Assembly (NCBI GenBank): GCA_947652605.1
Contig: OX393580.1
Location: 18,620,159-18,684,158, forward strand
Direction: 5' to 3'
Origin: Elmis aenea
Lineage: Eukaryota > Arthropoda > Insecta > Coleoptera > Elmidae
DNA: 64,000 nt
The position numbers and the translations under genes are program-made. Numbering within the stretch: position 1 is the stretch's first letter; every line of letters starts with the position of its first letter. Below are positions 48,470 through 59,801 of the stretch, piece after piece. The notes under the pieces are model-generated. The model saw only the letters and a list, made by a program, of their open reading frames with translations, ran no database searches and was not told where the DNA came from.

Positions 48470-48751
48470 TATATAGGACAGACGTGTCAGTTATTGAAAT
48501 CAAGATTAACTCAACATAAAAGTGATAGTAAAGTGAAACCCAAGTCGTGTGCCTTAGCAGCTCATTTAAACAACAATAAACATACAATTGATGAAAATAA
48601 CATAGCAATCTTAAATAGAGTAAATAACCTCAATAAAAGACTTTTTCTTGAGATGTACCAAATTAGTAAAGAGCCTAACGCTATAAATAATAAAACTGAC
48701 ATCAGTAATTTAAGTTTAATCTATTCCTATTTACTTGATTCAAATAACTGA
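48470..48751 (+). pseudogene. Penelope GIY-YIG endonuclease, C-terminal fragment
   Basis: Open frame: YIGQTCQLLKSRLTQHKSD, then SCALAAHLNNNKHTIDENNI, AILNRVNNLNKRLFLEMYQI. This matches the second half of the GIY-YIG domain of Penelope elements (YIGQT, R---H, A-A-H---N-H, -R---E---I). The first GIY half and the reverse transcriptase upstream are missing. It stops at 48751. Confidence 0.75.
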
Positions 48752-49557
48752 CTAAGGTCCAATGATCAATTTGTGCTTTTCATTATTAATATTTGCTCTC
48801 ATTGTGTTTACCCTTTTTCCATTGTAATTATATTGTTCAAAAAGATTTCTGATATAGTTTAATGCTAATTTTTAGGATAGGTCTTGTTATTTAAATTATT
48901 TCTAAGGATTTTTGTTCTCAAATCAAATTTTATAATTTTTATTTCATGTAGTATATTCACGACTAACGTGCACGTAGACACTATGAGTAGTTGCTGTATC
49001 ATATGTTCATATTATACATCCATCTTGTATTATTTTTTAAGTTCCGCATTGACTGTCTAACTTTATAAGTGTAATGTCGTGTGACATCACTTAACTTTTA
49101 TATTTTTATATTTTTCGTACTTCAAATGTAATCATCAACTTTATATAAAACCTTTAAAAGGTCATAGTTTACAAATAATGTTATGTTCTAAAATTAGTTA
49201 GTCATTCAAATTTTAACGTGTGAAATTGTGATGTGTTTTTTAATTTTAATATTTCGATACTGAATGTTCGACGATATAAGTTGACTGGTTGTAGCAACTT
49301 TAAAAAATTTAAACGAATTTTAATAGGATACGAAAAAATTTTAATGATATATTCAACATTTTAATAATATACTTAAATTTTAATAATATACTGTCAAATT
49401 TTTAACCCTTTTGTGAATACAATTTAAATTTAAATGAATTTATACTCTGGGATCCAAGTAGTTCGACTTCAAATTAATATTCTCACTTTGAGTAAGTACT
49501 AAAATAGAAACATTGTTTTGTTTTTATTCATGTCTTAGTAATAAACACATGTCTTGC

Positions 49558-49626
49558 TTCTTTCTGTAGTAACCCTGATGAAGGATTAAATAGTAAATCC
49601 GAAATATTGGTGATCAACAAAGAGTT
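49558..49626 (+). ncRNA. Candidate type I hammerhead ribozyme of the Penelope element
   Basis: Core CTGATGA (49575-49581) and GAAA (49601-49604) enclose stem II GGATT/AATCC with an 8-nt loop. Stem I pairs ACC (49572-49574) with GGT (49609-49611) and, past an internal loop, TTCTTT (49558-49563) with AAAGAG (49619-49624). Stem III is minimal, A-TA-T, before the expected cleavage after T49608. Penelope elements are known to carry such ribozymes with very short stem III. An extra A at 49582 between core and stem II may weaken or kill activity. Confidence 0.5.
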
Positions 49627-49699
49627 TTCTTTATGCCCCACTGAAGCTTTCAGTAAGACCAGTAAACCTGTTAAAGTTATTTACACTATATATATATAT

Positions 49700-51473
49700 A
49701 TACAATAATTACTTACAGATCACAGTCAGTTTTTTTTTTGTTGATATAGCACATTCAAGGGCCCAAAAGATAATAAAATTTTTACTTATACCAGTTCACT
49801 CTGCAAGCAACTTAGGTTCATTAAAATAATATTTTTTGAACTATGTTTATTTGTTAGTGTTATTTAATTCTTGTGTAATCATATTCAAAAATCAGTGAAT
49901 GTATACGTAAAACATGTTAAATATTTGTTTAAGTTTTATTAAAAAAAGTCTTTGCACCTTAAGTTAAATAATGGTTGCTTAAAATTACTTAAATTACGAT
50001 TCTAAAACTTTCATTATAAACGTTTAAAATGTAAAGATAAAAGATTTTTATTTTTTTTGGCAAATAATTAAAAAAAATTATTATTAGCTATTTGAAAATC
50101 TCCGTCATAAATTATAAAGAGCATATATGGGACAATCATCTAAGAGATATATTAAATCACATAAATTTATTAGTACTACTGAAAAATAACAATTAGCATC
50201 ATTTCTATGATGCTAATACCAACATTTTAAAACCCCATAAGAAAAGCATACCTCGATATCGGCTGAGAGCGAGCTAAGATGAGCCAAGGGACATTTTATT
50301 AATCATGTTATGTCCAGATTTCTCTAATCCTAACTGTTTAAAAAATTATGAACTAAAGCGATTGGTTTTAAAATTCATAGACACGTTTTTTTCTTCTTAT
50401 ACTTGGTTAAATCCGGTTCTGTAACAAATTAAAAATATAATTATGTAATTTTTAAAACACAGCATGATTTAAAACCGTTTAAAACATATAGGTATTAGCA
50501 AAATATCGTGATGCCAGATAAAATAAAACAATCAGCCAATTTATCAAAGGCAAGATTATAATTTGCAACTCACAACTGGATAATAATTATTGCATCGAAG
50601 CTAATTTTGGTGAACGTGTACAAGGTTGACCAAATTCGAATTTTATGGGGTTTCTCGGTTACTGTAATAGTGCACGAAAATCTGACATCGTTCCCTTGGG
50701 CAATTTTTCTGAGAAAATAATGCCTATGTTCCTATGTAAATAGATTTTTTCATATCGCTTTCCATTTTGGCACTATAAACGAAAAACTAAATTTCATCAT
50801 TTTTGAAAGTTTGCTAGAACTTCTTTATTTATTGATACTTATAGAACAAAATGTTATGACGGTATTTTATACAGATTTTTATGCTTAATTTAAAAACAAA
50901 ATTACATTTTTTTAGTACCTCGACTTTCGGGATATGAAGTGAACTTATATTTTTTTTAAATGGAAACCCTAGTTGACCATAACTTTATATGAAACAGCAT
51001 TTTTTGAATTTTTGAAAAATATATAGTTTCATATATCTGCTGTAAAAAATAACCTAGTTATGGCTGATTTTGTAAAAATTTGGTCATCAGAGTGCAATTA
51101 ATAAACAAGGACACGTCATATCCAAGTAAACTTTTAAGTAAATCCGTGTTTTTTTTTGCATTTTATAACTGTTTATTGTGGTATTGTGAAAACATGACTA
51201 AATTTGAAAACTTTAAAAAGTTTAATGTATTAGAAATTTACATTGTAAGTGCTAAAAACGTAGCGCCTGCTGCAGAATTTGCTTGGAAATGACATTTAGT
51301 TGTTTTTTAATTGCGAACATCACCATGGCAAACTTTGATTGTACGATTTTCACAAAATTAGCCATATCATGGTTATTTTTTGCAACACATATATGTACAA
51401 AACTATTTTTTAAAAAACGAAAAGAACGCTCTTTCATATAAAGTCATAGCCAACTAGTTTTTTTTTTCAAAAA
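49700..51473. other. Gene-free stretch with a decayed palindromic element
   Basis: From about 50750 to 50945 the sequence (ACTAAATTTCATCATTTTTG ... AAAACAAAATTAC) is the inverted counterpart of 51480-51670, so an old foldback element of about 1 kb straddles 50620-51680. No genes recognised. Confidence 0.5.
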
Positions 51474-52787
51474 ATACAAGTTTACTTCACATATCAAAAC
51501 TTAAAATCGCTTTTAAAAAATAGTTTTGTTTTTAAATTAAGTATAAAAATCTGCACAAAAGCCTTAATAACATTTTGTTCTATTTTAATAAATAAAGAAG
51601 TTATAACAAATTTTCAAAAATGACGAAATTTCATTTTTCGTCCATAGTGTATCTACTCTAATAAAACCGATATAAAATAAATTTAATTTTCAAAAAAACA
51701 TGCAAATCCAAATTACTCGAGAAATATTAATTTAGGTATAAAACACGCTTAACGTATTTTAAAGGCAATTTAATTATCTACCAGAAAACGTAAAAATATA
51801 CGGGTTATTATACAGGGATGCGCAATAGTATGGAAACAAACAAATATCTAGAACACTATTAAAAATATTTCAATGAAATTTGGTATTTGACCGTTATCGT
51901 ATATTCCGGATTCGATAAAAATATTGAGGTTGTGATACGACTTCCGGTTCAACCGGAAACTGACTCAAACTTTGAAATTTTAAATGGAACACCCTGTATA
52001 TTTTTATATTTTTGGATTCCTCTTTAAATTTACTTCAAAAAATGTTTGAGGTTGTATGGGGCTTAAGTCGACCGTTTTCGTTAAAATCACATTTTTGTGA
52101 AAATTTTGAGCTATACAGCATTGTTAAAAATTTTCAACATTTAAGAACTTTGAAATTGCAAGTAATTTTTTTTTTAAGTTTATGTTGACAATAAGCTTAC
52201 TAACACTTTGCACAACGTACATTTAAAAAATATTATACAGGGCGTTTTTTACGCTTGTTTAAACTTGTACAACTTTAAACATCGATAACTCATTTTTCTT
52301 GAATACAACACCCTGTATATTTTTACACATTATTATAGAAAATTGATTTCTCTTTCGAAAACATAAAGGCTGTTTTTCACCTAAAATTGATATTTTCCGA
52401 GATATCGCGATTTTATTGTTAATTATTAGGGCAACGTAATATTTTCAAGTAGGCTATGATGAAAGACAGTGTTAATTTAAACAATTGAAAGAAAAAAAAA
52501 CAAGAAAGTTATAAATTTATCTTTTCCGTACAAATTTTTGACATTTTTGTTAACGAATTTTACCATTATTACTTTTGAATTAAGATTTTTTTAAATTATT
52601 TATGCATTTTTTTGTTGGACCAGTGTGATGACAAATACTAAATCCTATGAACTATTTTTTGCGTGTTTGCAATAGGACTTTTGGTTTAACCGACCCAACC
52701 CTAACCTTTTTTAAAATTTAAACATAAGGTAGGTCAGTTATTTTTTTTTTTAATCAGCGTTTTTTTTTTTCGCGTACCTAATACTTT

Positions 52788-52970
52788 ATGTATTGGTTTT
52801 ATTATGACTTTGTAAACGATCAAACTCAATTGTATGAACAATATTTTGGCCCTGATAAGGACCGATTAATTTTTGCCAAGTCGTGTGATACGAAGCGCTC
52901 AAGGTTTCTTCTCGGTCTTCTTGGGCAAGAGGACGCAGAACAGAAAATATTGCGAATTTATAAAAATTAA
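52788..52970 (+). CDS. Hypothetical 60-residue frame in element centre
   Basis: Reads MYWFYYDFVNDQTQLYEQYF, then FAKSCDTKRSRFLLGLLGQE and ends LRIYKN. I do not recognise it. Composition is protein-like rather than low-complexity, and the frame occurs again unchanged at 63239-63421, but that copy belongs to the duplication and adds no independent support. It may be a captured host exon or chance. Confidence 0.25.
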   Translation: MYWFYYDFVNDQTQLYEQYFGPDKDRLIFAKSCDTKRSRFLLGLLGQEDAEQKILRIYKN

Positions 52971-52991
52971 CAAAATAGGGAATACAAAAAT

Positions 52992-53160
52992 TTAATGGAT
53001 ACGATGCTCGAAATGACCACCATTTACTTCTTGGCAGTAGGCTAACATATGCCGAAATTCCGTAAGAATGTTTAAAACCACATCTGGCGAGATTCTTCCA
53101 AGTTCTTTTGTTATTCGGTTTCTCAGTTCGCCTAAATCACCAAGTGGGTGTGCATAAACA
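52992..53160 (-). pseudogene. Tc1/mariner-type transposase C-terminal fragment
   Basis: From 53160 downward: YAHPLGDLGELRNRITKELG, RISPDVVLNILTEFRHMLAY, CQEVNGGHFEHRIH and stop. The pattern L--R-------ISP---------F--RL--C----GGHFEHLL is the usual C-terminus of a large insect group of IS630/mariner-related transposases. It supports a Tc1/mariner-type origin for at least this CAGGGTG-type element. A second copy lies at 63443-63611. Confidence 0.65.
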
Positions 53161-53935
53161 TTAGATTTTAAAAAAGAAAGCTAATGGAGTTAAATTTATC
53201 AAAAATGTCAAAAATTTGTACGGAAAAGATAAATTTATAAGTTTCTTCTTTTTTTTTTCTTTCAATTGTTTAAATTAACACTGTCTTCCTTCAGCCTACT
53301 TGAAAACATTACGTTGCCCTAATAATTAACAATAAAATCGCGATATCTCGGAAAATATAAATTTTAGGTGAAAAACAGCCTTTATGTTTTCGAAGGAGAA
53401 TTAAATTTTCTATAAGAATGTGTAAAAATATACAGGGTGTTGTATTTAAGAAAAATGAGTTATCGATGTTTAAAGTTGTACAAGTTTAAACAAGCGTAAA
53501 AAACGCCCTGTATAATATTTTTTAAATGTACGTTGTGCAAAGTGTTAGTAAGCTTATTGTCAACATAAACTTTAAAAAAAAATTACTTGCAATTTTAAAG
53601 TTCTTAAATGTTGAAAATTTTTAACAATGCTGTATAGCTCAAAATTTTCATAAAAATGTGATTTTAATGAAAACGGTCGACTTAAGCCCCATACAACCTC
53701 AAACATTTTTTGAAGTAAATTTAAAGAGGAATCCAAAAATATAAAAATATACAGGGTGTTCCATTTAAAATTTCAAAGTGAGTCCGTTTCCGGTTGAACC
53801 GGAAGTCGTATCACAACCTCAATATTTTTATCGAATCCGGAATATACGATAACGGTCAAATACCAAATTTCATTGAAATATTTTTAATAGTGTTCTAGAT
53901 ATTTGTTTGTTTCCATACTTTTGCGCATCCTTGTA

Positions 53936-54955
53936 TTTAAAATAACAAAGTTGCATGTTCTTAATAACTTAACACTCGGTATATTTACAAATAATGCACG
54001 ATTATGCAGCTGGTGATGCCAAACAACTTTTGTATTTAAAACTTTGTTGCATCTACTATAATAACTGAGAAAATAATCAAATTGTTCTGCATAGTAATTT
54101 TACCCGACGCATCCACCAAATTGTTTACAAAAAGATTAAATTAGTTTTAACTCGGGAAATATTGATTTTGGGTATAGGACATGCTTAACATTTTTTAGAG
54201 GCAATTTAATTGACTACAAGATGTTGTATTTAAAATAACAAAGTTGCATGTCGGTTCTCAAAAAATAAACACTTTGGGTTGGTCGTTATTCATATTGAAT
54301 TTTTTTTAAAAATTTGAATTGTAGGGCCTCTCAGTTCTCTTCCGTTATACAAAAAATGACCCGTACAAGGTTTGTGATCGATCAGGTACCATTAACCGGT
54401 GCCCCATCAACCCTAAATTCTAATAAAATAATTTTTTTTTTGGCAAAAACTCATCGTCAATTATAAATACCAATTTTATGTATATATAACTTGTTTAAAT
54501 TTATTTTACAGTTCATGCATTTCGAGACAAATTTAAAAATTAATAAAATTTATTACTACATCTGCAAATTATTTTAATTGTTGAAGTCTCAAATGCAATT
54601 CTTGGGGTAATACTCCATCAAATATTCCTTCTGGAGCGACAACTGTAACTGGTGTTAAAACAACAGCTGCATTTCATTATTCACTACGATTTATACCTAT
54701 AATGTATCCTTCAAATAATTTCTTATTATATAATATCATAATGATATTACTAACATTTAACCTAAACTTATTATTACTGATTTCAATTCTGGGCTATCCA
54801 ACATTGTAAAAACGACTTTGGTTTTTGTTTTCGTATGCTTCTCTGGAATAATAACAATACATGATAACATGTACATAAAATATGCAATTCATTACCGCTG
54901 GTGTGTTATATGTTGTATATAGTTAAGACTTTGTTTTGTTAATATACGATGTATT
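53936..54955. other. Gene-free stretch with partial repeat of 51690-51800
   Basis: 54100-54230 is a diverged direct repeat of sequence left of 51813 (CGGGAAATATTGATTTTGGG, GGCAATTTAATTGACTAC). Otherwise AT-rich with no gene recognised. Confidence 0.4.
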
Positions 54956-55263
54956 TCAAATTTTATATTTCTTGTGGTAATCTTGCACAGTCTGAATAAG
55001 AAAAAAAAAATTTAATTATAAAATACAAAAAATTAATTATACGATTGACGACTAGCATACCTGCAAAACAAAATGTTTTTGACATTCGTCTTTTGTAAAT
55101 TTTGATTAAATTTTTCCATTAATTTTACACTTCTTTCTGCTGCATCATTTAACACTCTTAAAGAATTCATGACTGCTCTTTCTTTTACATAACTTTCTCG
55201 ATCTTTCCAATGCATAGGATCTAGTTGCAGAAAGTCTAAGGAAATTATAAACCTATCAAACAA
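54956..55263 (-). pseudogene. Fragment of an uncharacterised repetitive insect protein, frameshifted
   Basis: First exon from 55263 gives LDFLQLDPMHWKDRESYVKE, RAVMNSLRVLNDAAERSVKL, MEKFNQN, then a one-base loss shifts to TKDECQKHFVLQ before a GTATGC donor near 55064. Second exon 54956-54991 continues TVQDYHKKYKI and stop, in phase. I recall the string VLNDAAERSVKLM--FN--LTKDE---Q-LLQ-V---R from repeated, unnamed insect and nematode proteins thought to derive from transposable elements. Function unknown; the shift makes this copy defective. Confidence 0.5.
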
Positions 55264-55444
55264 TATTTTTGATTTATTTGTAATTATTTATAAGAAAAGA
55301 TCTTTATTTAGGGAGCATTAACCAGCAAATTTGGAATACTTTCAACGGTCAGCTTTATTTTAGTTTTTGTCTAGAAATTGGTTGATGAGGGTAAAATGGG
55401 ATTCAGTGTAGGTACATGGTAAAATGGGATAGGTACTAATTTAA

Positions 55445-56373
55445 CCCGCCATCGGTCGCGTGGGGCGAATGAACGCCCAGCGATATTAAAAATTCTCAAT
55501 ATTTTTTTAATTAATAAATATTAAGATACGCCGCTTCGTCTACCTTCATACATCGATAGGCGCCTCTGTTTACGCACAACACCCTTCAGTTCGCACTTTG
55601 CGTTTGATGCACAGTGGACATTTGTCACACAAAGAGGCGTCAATTGACCCCACACGACCGTTTGCGTTAGAAAATAGTTTATGTTTCTGTTTTTGAAAAA
55701 TGGTTTGTCGACTAGAATTACGTCTATTGAAGTGGTAAGAAGAAGTTAGTGATGAAGAAAAAATAGTTGGGGGGTGAAGAGGACGAGCAGGATGGCGGTG
55801 ATGAAGAAATAACGCAAAATAACTCACATGATACCGAGCATGATACGGAGACAGAAAAAGAGTACATTTCGGAACATGAAGATCTCTCTAGTAGACAGGA
55901 AGACATTCCATTATCACAAATTAATTCAATTTCTGTAAAAAAAATGTGTGCCCGAGACGCAGTAAAATAATTTTTAACAATTGCACTGATAATTTAAAGT
56001 GAATTTTCAAGGCTGATTAGATCTACCTAATTTTTTGATATTTGTTTTTATTGTTTTTGAGTATAACTTTGTTATTTATTTCTATTATTAAAAAGAGTTT
56101 AGTTTTGTTATTTTGAAAAGTTTTTATGTTATGTTTTTCTAAAGAAAGACCAAAAACAAAAAATATGTTCCTATTTCAGTTATATACATTTTTAAAGACT
56201 TGAATAAAGATATTTTTAGTAAAGTTTATGTTTTATTGTTAAGAACAGTCTTTTAGACCAAAGCAACTAAAAATAAACAAAAATTTAAAAAAATTGCAAT
56301 ATTTGGATTGAAGGCGTTGACTGACCCCAAGCGACCGACGGCGTTACAAAAATGTAGCGCGACCGATGGCGGG
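55445..56373. mobile_element. piggyBac-type element 3, non-autonomous
   Basis: TTAA at 55441-55444 and 56374-56377. The 16-bp ends CCCGCCATCGGTCGCG are exact complements, and related motifs (GACCCCACACGACCG, GACCCCAAGCGACCGACGG) lie about 190 and 55 bp inside. 929 bp. It keeps only the acidic N-terminus of the transposase. Exact ends suggest a young insertion. Confidence 0.92.
55767..55970 (+). pseudogene. piggyBac transposase N-terminal remnant
   Basis: Acidic frame with EEDEQDGGDEEITQ, then HDTEHDTETEKEYISEHED and SSRQEDIPLSQ, the sort of acidic leader that precedes the piggyBac core. It stops at 55970 with no catalytic residues. The true start may lie upstream near 55690-55750, where other frames are acidic too but broken. 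Confidence 0.55.
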
Positions 56374-56436
56374 TTAATGAGTATTTTAGAAATTATTATT
56401 TAGTTTGTGTTTATTTTTGTTTTAAGGCAGCATAGG

Positions 56437-56592
56437 ATGAGAAGCAAATATATTAGAAAAACTAATCTTCAGTCATGGAGTGAGGAAACAATGAGAAAAG
56501 CTTAAAGCCTGCAAAATTATTTGGAGTGCCAAAGAGTACCCTGGGAAGCTGATGAGGAAGACGATAATTTCATTTGTGACTTATGTTTGTAG
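56437..56592 (+). pseudogene. pogo/Tigger-type transposase, HTH N-terminus joined to C-terminal tail
   Basis: MRSKYIRKTNLQSWSEETMR, then a stop and frame change to PAKLFGVPKSTLG, the two halves of the first helix-turn-helix of pogo/CENP-B-like transposases. It continues as EADEEDDNFICDLCL and stop, resembling the acidic and cysteine-bearing C-terminus. The DDE core is missing. No matching terminal repeats found around it. Confidence 0.6.
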
Positions 56593-56952
56593 ATTTATTG
56601 TGTTCCAAAGTTTCCAATTTTATCTATACAGTGTATCGTGTATCCCATTTTACCTTTACATTGTATGCCATTTTACTAACACGTCAAGGTACAATGGGAA
56701 ATGTTAATATATATTTTTTCCATTTACTTTTAATTTTTAATCAATAATTCCATTTTTATTTGATAGAATAATAAACATTGTATGCCTTAACCGAAAGTTG
56801 AGTTTAAATATTTCACATACACATTAAAATAATGGCTCAAAACGTTGTATCCCGTTTTACCCATACTTTCCCTACTGAAATACTAAGATTCAACAAAATT
56901 TTTACAGTTTCTGAACTTAAAAGTTATTACATACGTAATCTATGCCCCAAAT

Positions 56953-57224
56953 CAGCATTTCTCAAACTTTTAAACACGTGACCCACATAATTATCTGGAA
57001 ATGAGAGTACAACCCATAGGGGTCTCCATCTCCATCACCAAGAACATTTTTGAAAGAATACCTTTAGAAATGTCGTTTTAAAGCATTTTAAAACAGAAAT
57101 TTTAATTTTAATTTTTTGTGTTTATTTTTCTTTGAATTTTTTATCAAAACAGTCTGTTTCGCGACCCAATAAAAATTTAATGCAACCCAATTTTGGGTCG
57201 CGACCCATAGTTTGAGAAACGCTG
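56953..57224. mobile_element. hAT-type MITE (TTTCTCAAACT type)
   Basis: Ends CAGCATTTCTCAAACTTTTA and the complement of CAGCGTTTCTCAAACTATGG, bordered by CCCCAAAT and CCCTAAAT (7 of 8). Contains GGGTCGCGACCC near the right end. 272 bp. Confidence 0.85.
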
Positions 57225-59503
57225 CCCTAAATAACGTTTTATAGCCGACAAATCAATTGTTTTACTGTTTCAACTTTTTCAGAAAAATGTTAAAAGTGCA
57301 AAGACTGCACTTTTTTGGTGAAAAAAATTGAAAGGTAATCTGTTTATTGATGGAGGTAAAAAAATATACATTACATTAACAAAATTATTTTATTTTCAGG
57401 ACTAAGCTAAAAAGTAAATACAAAAAAGTGATTTCCAAATAAATTACAAACATCTAAAAAATATTAGGTGAGCTTTATAAACGTAAAACAAAGAACAATA
57501 AAAAAAAAACTGGCATATAAGTACAGCTACAAGCATGTGTGAATTAAAACAATTAGAACGAAGTCAATGGGAATATTCAATGAAGATTACATGATCAATT
57601 TATCGAAGCAATATTTACATATACATATATCAATTTTAGAAAAATTCGCTAAAACATATAAAAAAACAAACTATTACATATCTACTACACATATACACAT
57701 TTAAAATATAAATAGTGAATGACACAGAAAGAAATACTGCTAAAAAGTAACTTACGAACTAAACTAATGGTTAAACACAAATAAAATAAATTTGGACTAA
57801 CTTCAATATCACATCTACTTGGGACTAAACTATTCTGTTTTTTATTGCTTCTCTATGATTAGACGTGATCAATTTTTGGTTTGAGTTTTTTACATACTTG
57901 ACTATGTTTGTCTTAAAACAAATCCAGTACACTACAATAATTACATAAATAAATAAGCCAAAAATAGCACACAATTTATATAGACCTCATATCACCATTT
58001 CAAGTTAGGATAAATTAATTTCCTTAATAAATGCAGAAGCCACGTAGATCCTTTCAATTATTTACAAACAAAAAACACAACGCGTAATTTTGAAAAATAA
58101 AATACAGGGTGTTCTTTAAAACTCGCCCAACTATCTCGCTTATTTTAAGAGCTATAGAGGTGATTTTGCAAAAAAAAGTTGCGACATTTCATGCCCATTT
58201 AACCTATAAATCGAAAATTTCCATAGTATTCCTCGTTCAGAAGTTATTAAGAAAAAATTAAAAAACTTTCGCACAATTTAACCGATTTTGTAGCTCTTAA
58301 AATAAAGAAGGTATGAATGGTGAAGACAAGCTATTTGGAACACTTCGTATATCTCTGGCTGTGACACGAATATTTTTATAGAATTCATGACGTTTAAACT
58401 AGCATTACATAAATAAAACGACATGAAGACTTTTTTAACAACTAACAGTTGACTAATTTAAAACGATAATAATTTAGAATAACGTCTTCATATTCCGAAC
58501 CTATCCACAGCCTTTAACCATACAGGATAAGTCAACAAAACTTGAAAACTCCTTAATAGTCTTTATTTTAACTAAACAAAGATTGGTTCGTTGTATACTA
58601 AACATTAATGAACAAAACTCGAGAAAAATTATCTTTATTATTTCGATTTTTTATTAATTACTATTTTTTTGGTATTATTTTTAAATTTTTTCACTACTGA
58701 ACATGTAAAAAAATATGTGTTTATTCGATCATTGTTTTGTTTAAAACGTGTTCAACTTGAATAGCAAAAGACATTTTATTGACTTGACCCATATAAAACG
58801 AAATCAAATAAATTTCTAACATGAAACAGAGCTTACAATATTAACACTAATTTTCACCCTGTTCGAATTAAGAGATTTAATACTGAGAAATCCACGAAAT
58901 TACAGTCTTAAACTATACAATAAAACTCTTTACATAACAACTCCATTTGCATAAATTCTTAATTGTCAGTATTACTCCTATTAGTCTTAATTTTGCCATG
59001 TCCATCAATAAAAATTATTAGTCGCTCACTTCAATTACTTTCGTCATGCACAGAATTATAAATCGCCAAAGCATTCAAACACAGAAACCACTTGAGACCT
59101 CCTATTTAACATTTTAGGGATTTAGCGTAAAAAAATTCCAATGTTTCATGCAAATTACATGAGTTTTGAATTTTTGCACTAGCGGCGCGATGGACTTGGC
59201 ATGCCATAGCTTCGAAAATTCACTATTATTATATATATTAATAAAGCAGAACTAAAGCAAGTCTGAAATGATTGAACATTTTAATTTCCTATAATTTGTA
59301 ATGAAAAAAATGTAATAAATGGAAAGTGGCGCGTCATTAACGGTAAAAATGAGGTCCCCACCTATTTTTTTATGCGATGGCGTTTCATTCAAGTTGGTTA
59401 CTGAATCATTAACTCGCTCACACGGCTCTCTCATCGACCTTTACGTTAAATATCACTGTATAAAGTCCCAAGATTAAAACAGTTAAATATATAAAAAAAT
59501 ATA
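57225..59503. other. AT-rich stretch downstream of the SH2 exon
   Basis: Possibly the long 3' UTR of the SH2 gene. It contains a decayed CAGGGTGTTCTTT element (58105 to about 58351, right end degraded). No other gene supported. Confidence 0.4.
58105..58351. mobile_element. Decayed CAGGGTGTTCTTT element
   Basis: Left end CAGGGTGTTCTTTAAAACTC preceded by TA is clear; the presumed right end reads GGAACACTTCGTA, with two changes from the expected AACACCCTGTA. Inner AAGAGCTATAG and GTAGCTCTT pair. Confidence 0.4.
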
Positions 59504-59801
59504 TTAGACGCTTCCTGTAACAGGTGGGCTGGAAACACTGTTTGGAACATTAATAGGACTGGTGCTTTGCACAACGTAGTGCGTCAATCGGGTTGGTAAG
59601 CAACCGGCATTCAGTTGATAAAACTCTACGAGTTGAAGTAAATCGTAAAATTTCGTTACCCCACTGTCTAAGGAAAATACGTGCGCCTCTCTAACGGGGT
59701 CCAAAATTGGGTTTATTTGTGCATGTAATACTTTGTTTCCACACTTGTACGTCAGCACGAAACAACCTGCATTTGATCTACTATCACGGACCAGAAATAC
59801 C
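59504..59801 (-). CDS. SH2 domain terminal exon, Grb7/10/14-like adaptor (partial)
   Basis: A single exon with a TTTTTTCAG acceptor at 59804-59802 encodes the greater part of an SH2 domain and the C-terminus: VFLVRDSRSNAGCFVLTYKC, KVLHAQINPI, then KFYDLLQLVEFYQLNAGCLP and TRLTHYVV, followed by a short tail to the stop at 59504. FLVRDSRS contains the phosphotyrosine-binding Arg of strand B. The string DLLQLVEFYQLN-G-LP--L-HY is very close to Grb7/Grb10/Grb14, adaptors of receptor tyrosine kinases including the insulin receptor. Upstream exons (RA, PH, first SH2 part) were not found in the remaining 4 kb, so the gene must extend past the right edge or into missing sequence. Confidence 0.65.

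Larger units (their letters stand above)
48460..49690 (+). mobile_element. Penelope-like retroelement, 3' fragment
   Basis: Begins within or just after a TA microsatellite and carries the end of a GIY-YIG endonuclease (48470-48751), then about 900 bp of untranslated sequence ending near another TA run (49687-49703). The tail contains the CCTGATGAAGG...CCGAAAT...TTGGT string typical of Penelope termini. Reverse transcriptase is absent, so the copy is 5'-truncated, as is usual for this class. Confidence 0.75.
51474..53549. repeat. Duplicated 2,076-bp segment, copy 1
   Basis: Matches 61925-64000 base for base at every position compared, with a constant offset of 10,451 and no insertion or deletion. 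It covers part of an old foldback arm and most of the element at 51813-53933. The match stops on the left at 51474; on the right it is cut by the window end. Confidence 0.95.
51813..53933. mobile_element. TA-flanked CAGGGATGCGC palindromic element, about 2.1 kb, compound
   Basis: Starts CAGGGATGCGCAATAGTATG and ends with its near complement, TA on both sides. The arms (51813-52740 and 53165-53933) are inverted copies and each contains further CAGGGTGTT/CAGGGCGTT ends at mirrored positions (near 51990, 52240, 52310 and 53435, 53505, 53750), so smaller elements lie inside the arms. The unpaired centre holds a transposase tail on the minus strand and a 60-codon frame on the plus strand. Confidence 0.85.
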
